DNA of 5,383 nucleotides, taken from Bacillota bacterium. Lineage in GTDB: Bacteria > Bacillota_E > JAJZYS01 > JAILZS01. Position numbers and translations under genes: made by a program. The notes beneath the pieces are model-generated. The model was given only the letters and a program-made list of their open reading frames with translations. It searched no databases and was not told the DNA's origin. Of the stretch, positions 4,798 to 5,383 are shown piece by piece; position 1 is the stretch's first letter; every line of letters begins with the position of its first letter. The stretch is from NCBI GenBank assembly GCA_021817625.1, contig JAKASY010000185.1:1-5383 (forward strand), in the 5' to 3' direction.

Positions 4798-5340
4798 TCA
4801 CGATGTTTCGCCTCGGTCCCGCGCCGTCCCGAGGCCCGTCGCCCCCGTCCCGCCACGCCCCTGCGCAGGGGCGCCGGCGCCCGGCGCCTCGCCCACGCCC
4901 AGGCGCCGCAGCTCCTCATAGAAGCGCTCGAGGTCGCCGAACTGCCGGTACACGGACGCGAACCGCACGAACGCCACCTCGTCCAGGGCGCGCAGGCGGC
5001 GCATCACGGCGTCGCCCACCTCCCGGCTCGGGATCTCCCGCTCCCCGCCCTCGCGCACCTCCGCCTCGACCTCGTCGACCAGACGCTCGATGTCCGCCTC
5101 GGCCACCGGCCGCTTCTCGCACGCGGTGCGCACGCCGCGCACGATCTTCGCCCGGTCGAAGGGCTCGCGCCGGCCGTCCTTCTTCACGACCTGCACGGGC
5201 CGCCGCTCCCAGCGCTCGACCGTGGTGAAGCGCCGTCCGCAGCGGTCGCACACCCGCCGTCGGCGCACCTCGTTGCCGCTCGCGCTCGGGCGCGAGTCCA
5301 CGACGCGCGACTCGTCGGCGCTGCAGAACGGGCAGTGCAC
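4798..5340 (-). CDS. nrdR: Transcriptional repressor NrdR
   Basis: A 180-residue cytoplasmic repressor of ribonucleotide reductase genes that senses ATP/dATP. Residues 1-40 are the zinc ribbon: MHCPFC (C3, C6), the linker with VVDSR, then RVCDRCGRRFTTVER (C31, C34). Residues about 48-138 are the ATP-cone: VVKKDGRREPFDRAKIVRGV, then the helices containing REIPSREVGDAVMRRLRALD and VAFVRFASVYRQF. The family is normally about 150-160 residues; here the last 33 (after RRLGV) are a Gly/Ala/Arg-rich tail with no recognisable fold. The start is GTG at 5340, with GGAGG 7 bases upstream and the invariant HCPFC following at once. The DNA coding the tail contains an 18-base palindrome (4856-4873). It is not part of the hdr operon: the TA promoter follows its stop. 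No NrdR box is seen, so its targets lie elsewhere. Confidence 0.96.
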   Translation of the reverse strand: MHCPFCSADESRVVDSRPSASGNEVRRRRVCDRCGRRFTTVERWERRPVQVVKKDGRREPFDRAKIVRGVRTACEKRPVAEADIERLVDEVEAEVREGGEREIPSREVGDAVMRRLRALDEVAFVRFASVYRQFGDLERFYEELRRLGVGEAPGAGAPAQGRGGTGATGLGTARDRGETS

Positions 5341-5383
5341 GCGCCCGCCTCCCCCCGCTCAGGCCGGGCGGGGCGCCCGCCGG

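Noticed and set aside
5359..5383. Possible C-terminal end (RRAPRPA, stop at 5361-5359) of a gene upstream of nrdR
   Set aside because: A TGA 18 bases before the nrdR start would fit an upstream operon partner, but seven GC-rich codons are not enough evidence for a gene.
1..5383. CRISPR arrays, tRNA or rRNA genes, insertion sequences, riboswitches
   Set aside because: I looked for regularly spaced repeats, cloverleaf-like segments, transposase motifs and terminal inverted repeats on both strands and saw none.

Overview
This is a high-GC bacterial window in which every gene I can support is read from the minus strand, so genes are described right to left. It holds a transcriptional repressor gene (nrdR), a small type II toxin-antitoxin pair, the remains of a VOC/glyoxalase-type gene, and the start of a redox/sulfur operon: tusA, an MvhD/FlpD-type gene, an HdrA-like flavoprotein with a GltD-type NAD(P)H oxidoreductase nested inside it, and the 5' end of a second hdrA. 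NrdR shows that the host is a bacterium. The Hdr/MvhD/TusA set points to an anaerobe or a sulfur-metabolising lineage. High-GC groups such as Desulfobacterota-like or Rokubacteria/Methylomirabilota-like bacteria would fit, but that is inference from gene content and cannot be settled here.

Layout. At 5340-4798 is nrdR with a GTG start, a clear Shine-Dalgarno and a longer, low-complexity C-terminal tail than usual. Five bases after its stop begins a good sigma70-like promoter (TTGACG, 17 bases, TACGAT) carrying a perfect 8-base direct repeat, which drives the RHH antitoxin (4742-4509) and the overlapping RelE/ParE toxin (4522-4262). By hand count this pair is about 64% GC, lower than its surroundings. 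At 4265-3968 is a frameshifted, N-terminally eroded VOC-fold gene. The 277 bases at 3967-3691 hold no gene, but contain a terminator-like hairpin, a GGTACC-type inverted repeat and a 10-base tandem repeat in front of the operon.

The operon is tightly packed: tusA to mvhD-like overlap in GTGA, mvhD-like to hdrA/gltD overlap by 11 bases, and hdrA/gltD to hdrA overlap in ATGA. This argues for one transcript and translational coupling. The likely logic is as follows. TusA presents sulfur as a persulfide. The nested flavoprotein can exchange electrons with NAD(P)H through its GltD part and with iron-sulfur clusters through its HdrA part. The MvhD-like protein is the usual electron adaptor to HdrA, and the second HdrA (with the N-terminal cluster domain that the first one lacks) would complete the complex. 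No HdrB, HdrC, DsrE or lipoate-binding protein is seen within the window, and the cluster runs off the left edge.

The most interesting points are the GltD module inserted between the two iron-sulfur cluster motifs of the HdrA ferredoxin domain, the MvhD-like protein that has lost the N-terminal cysteine pair of the family, and the coupling of these genes to tusA.
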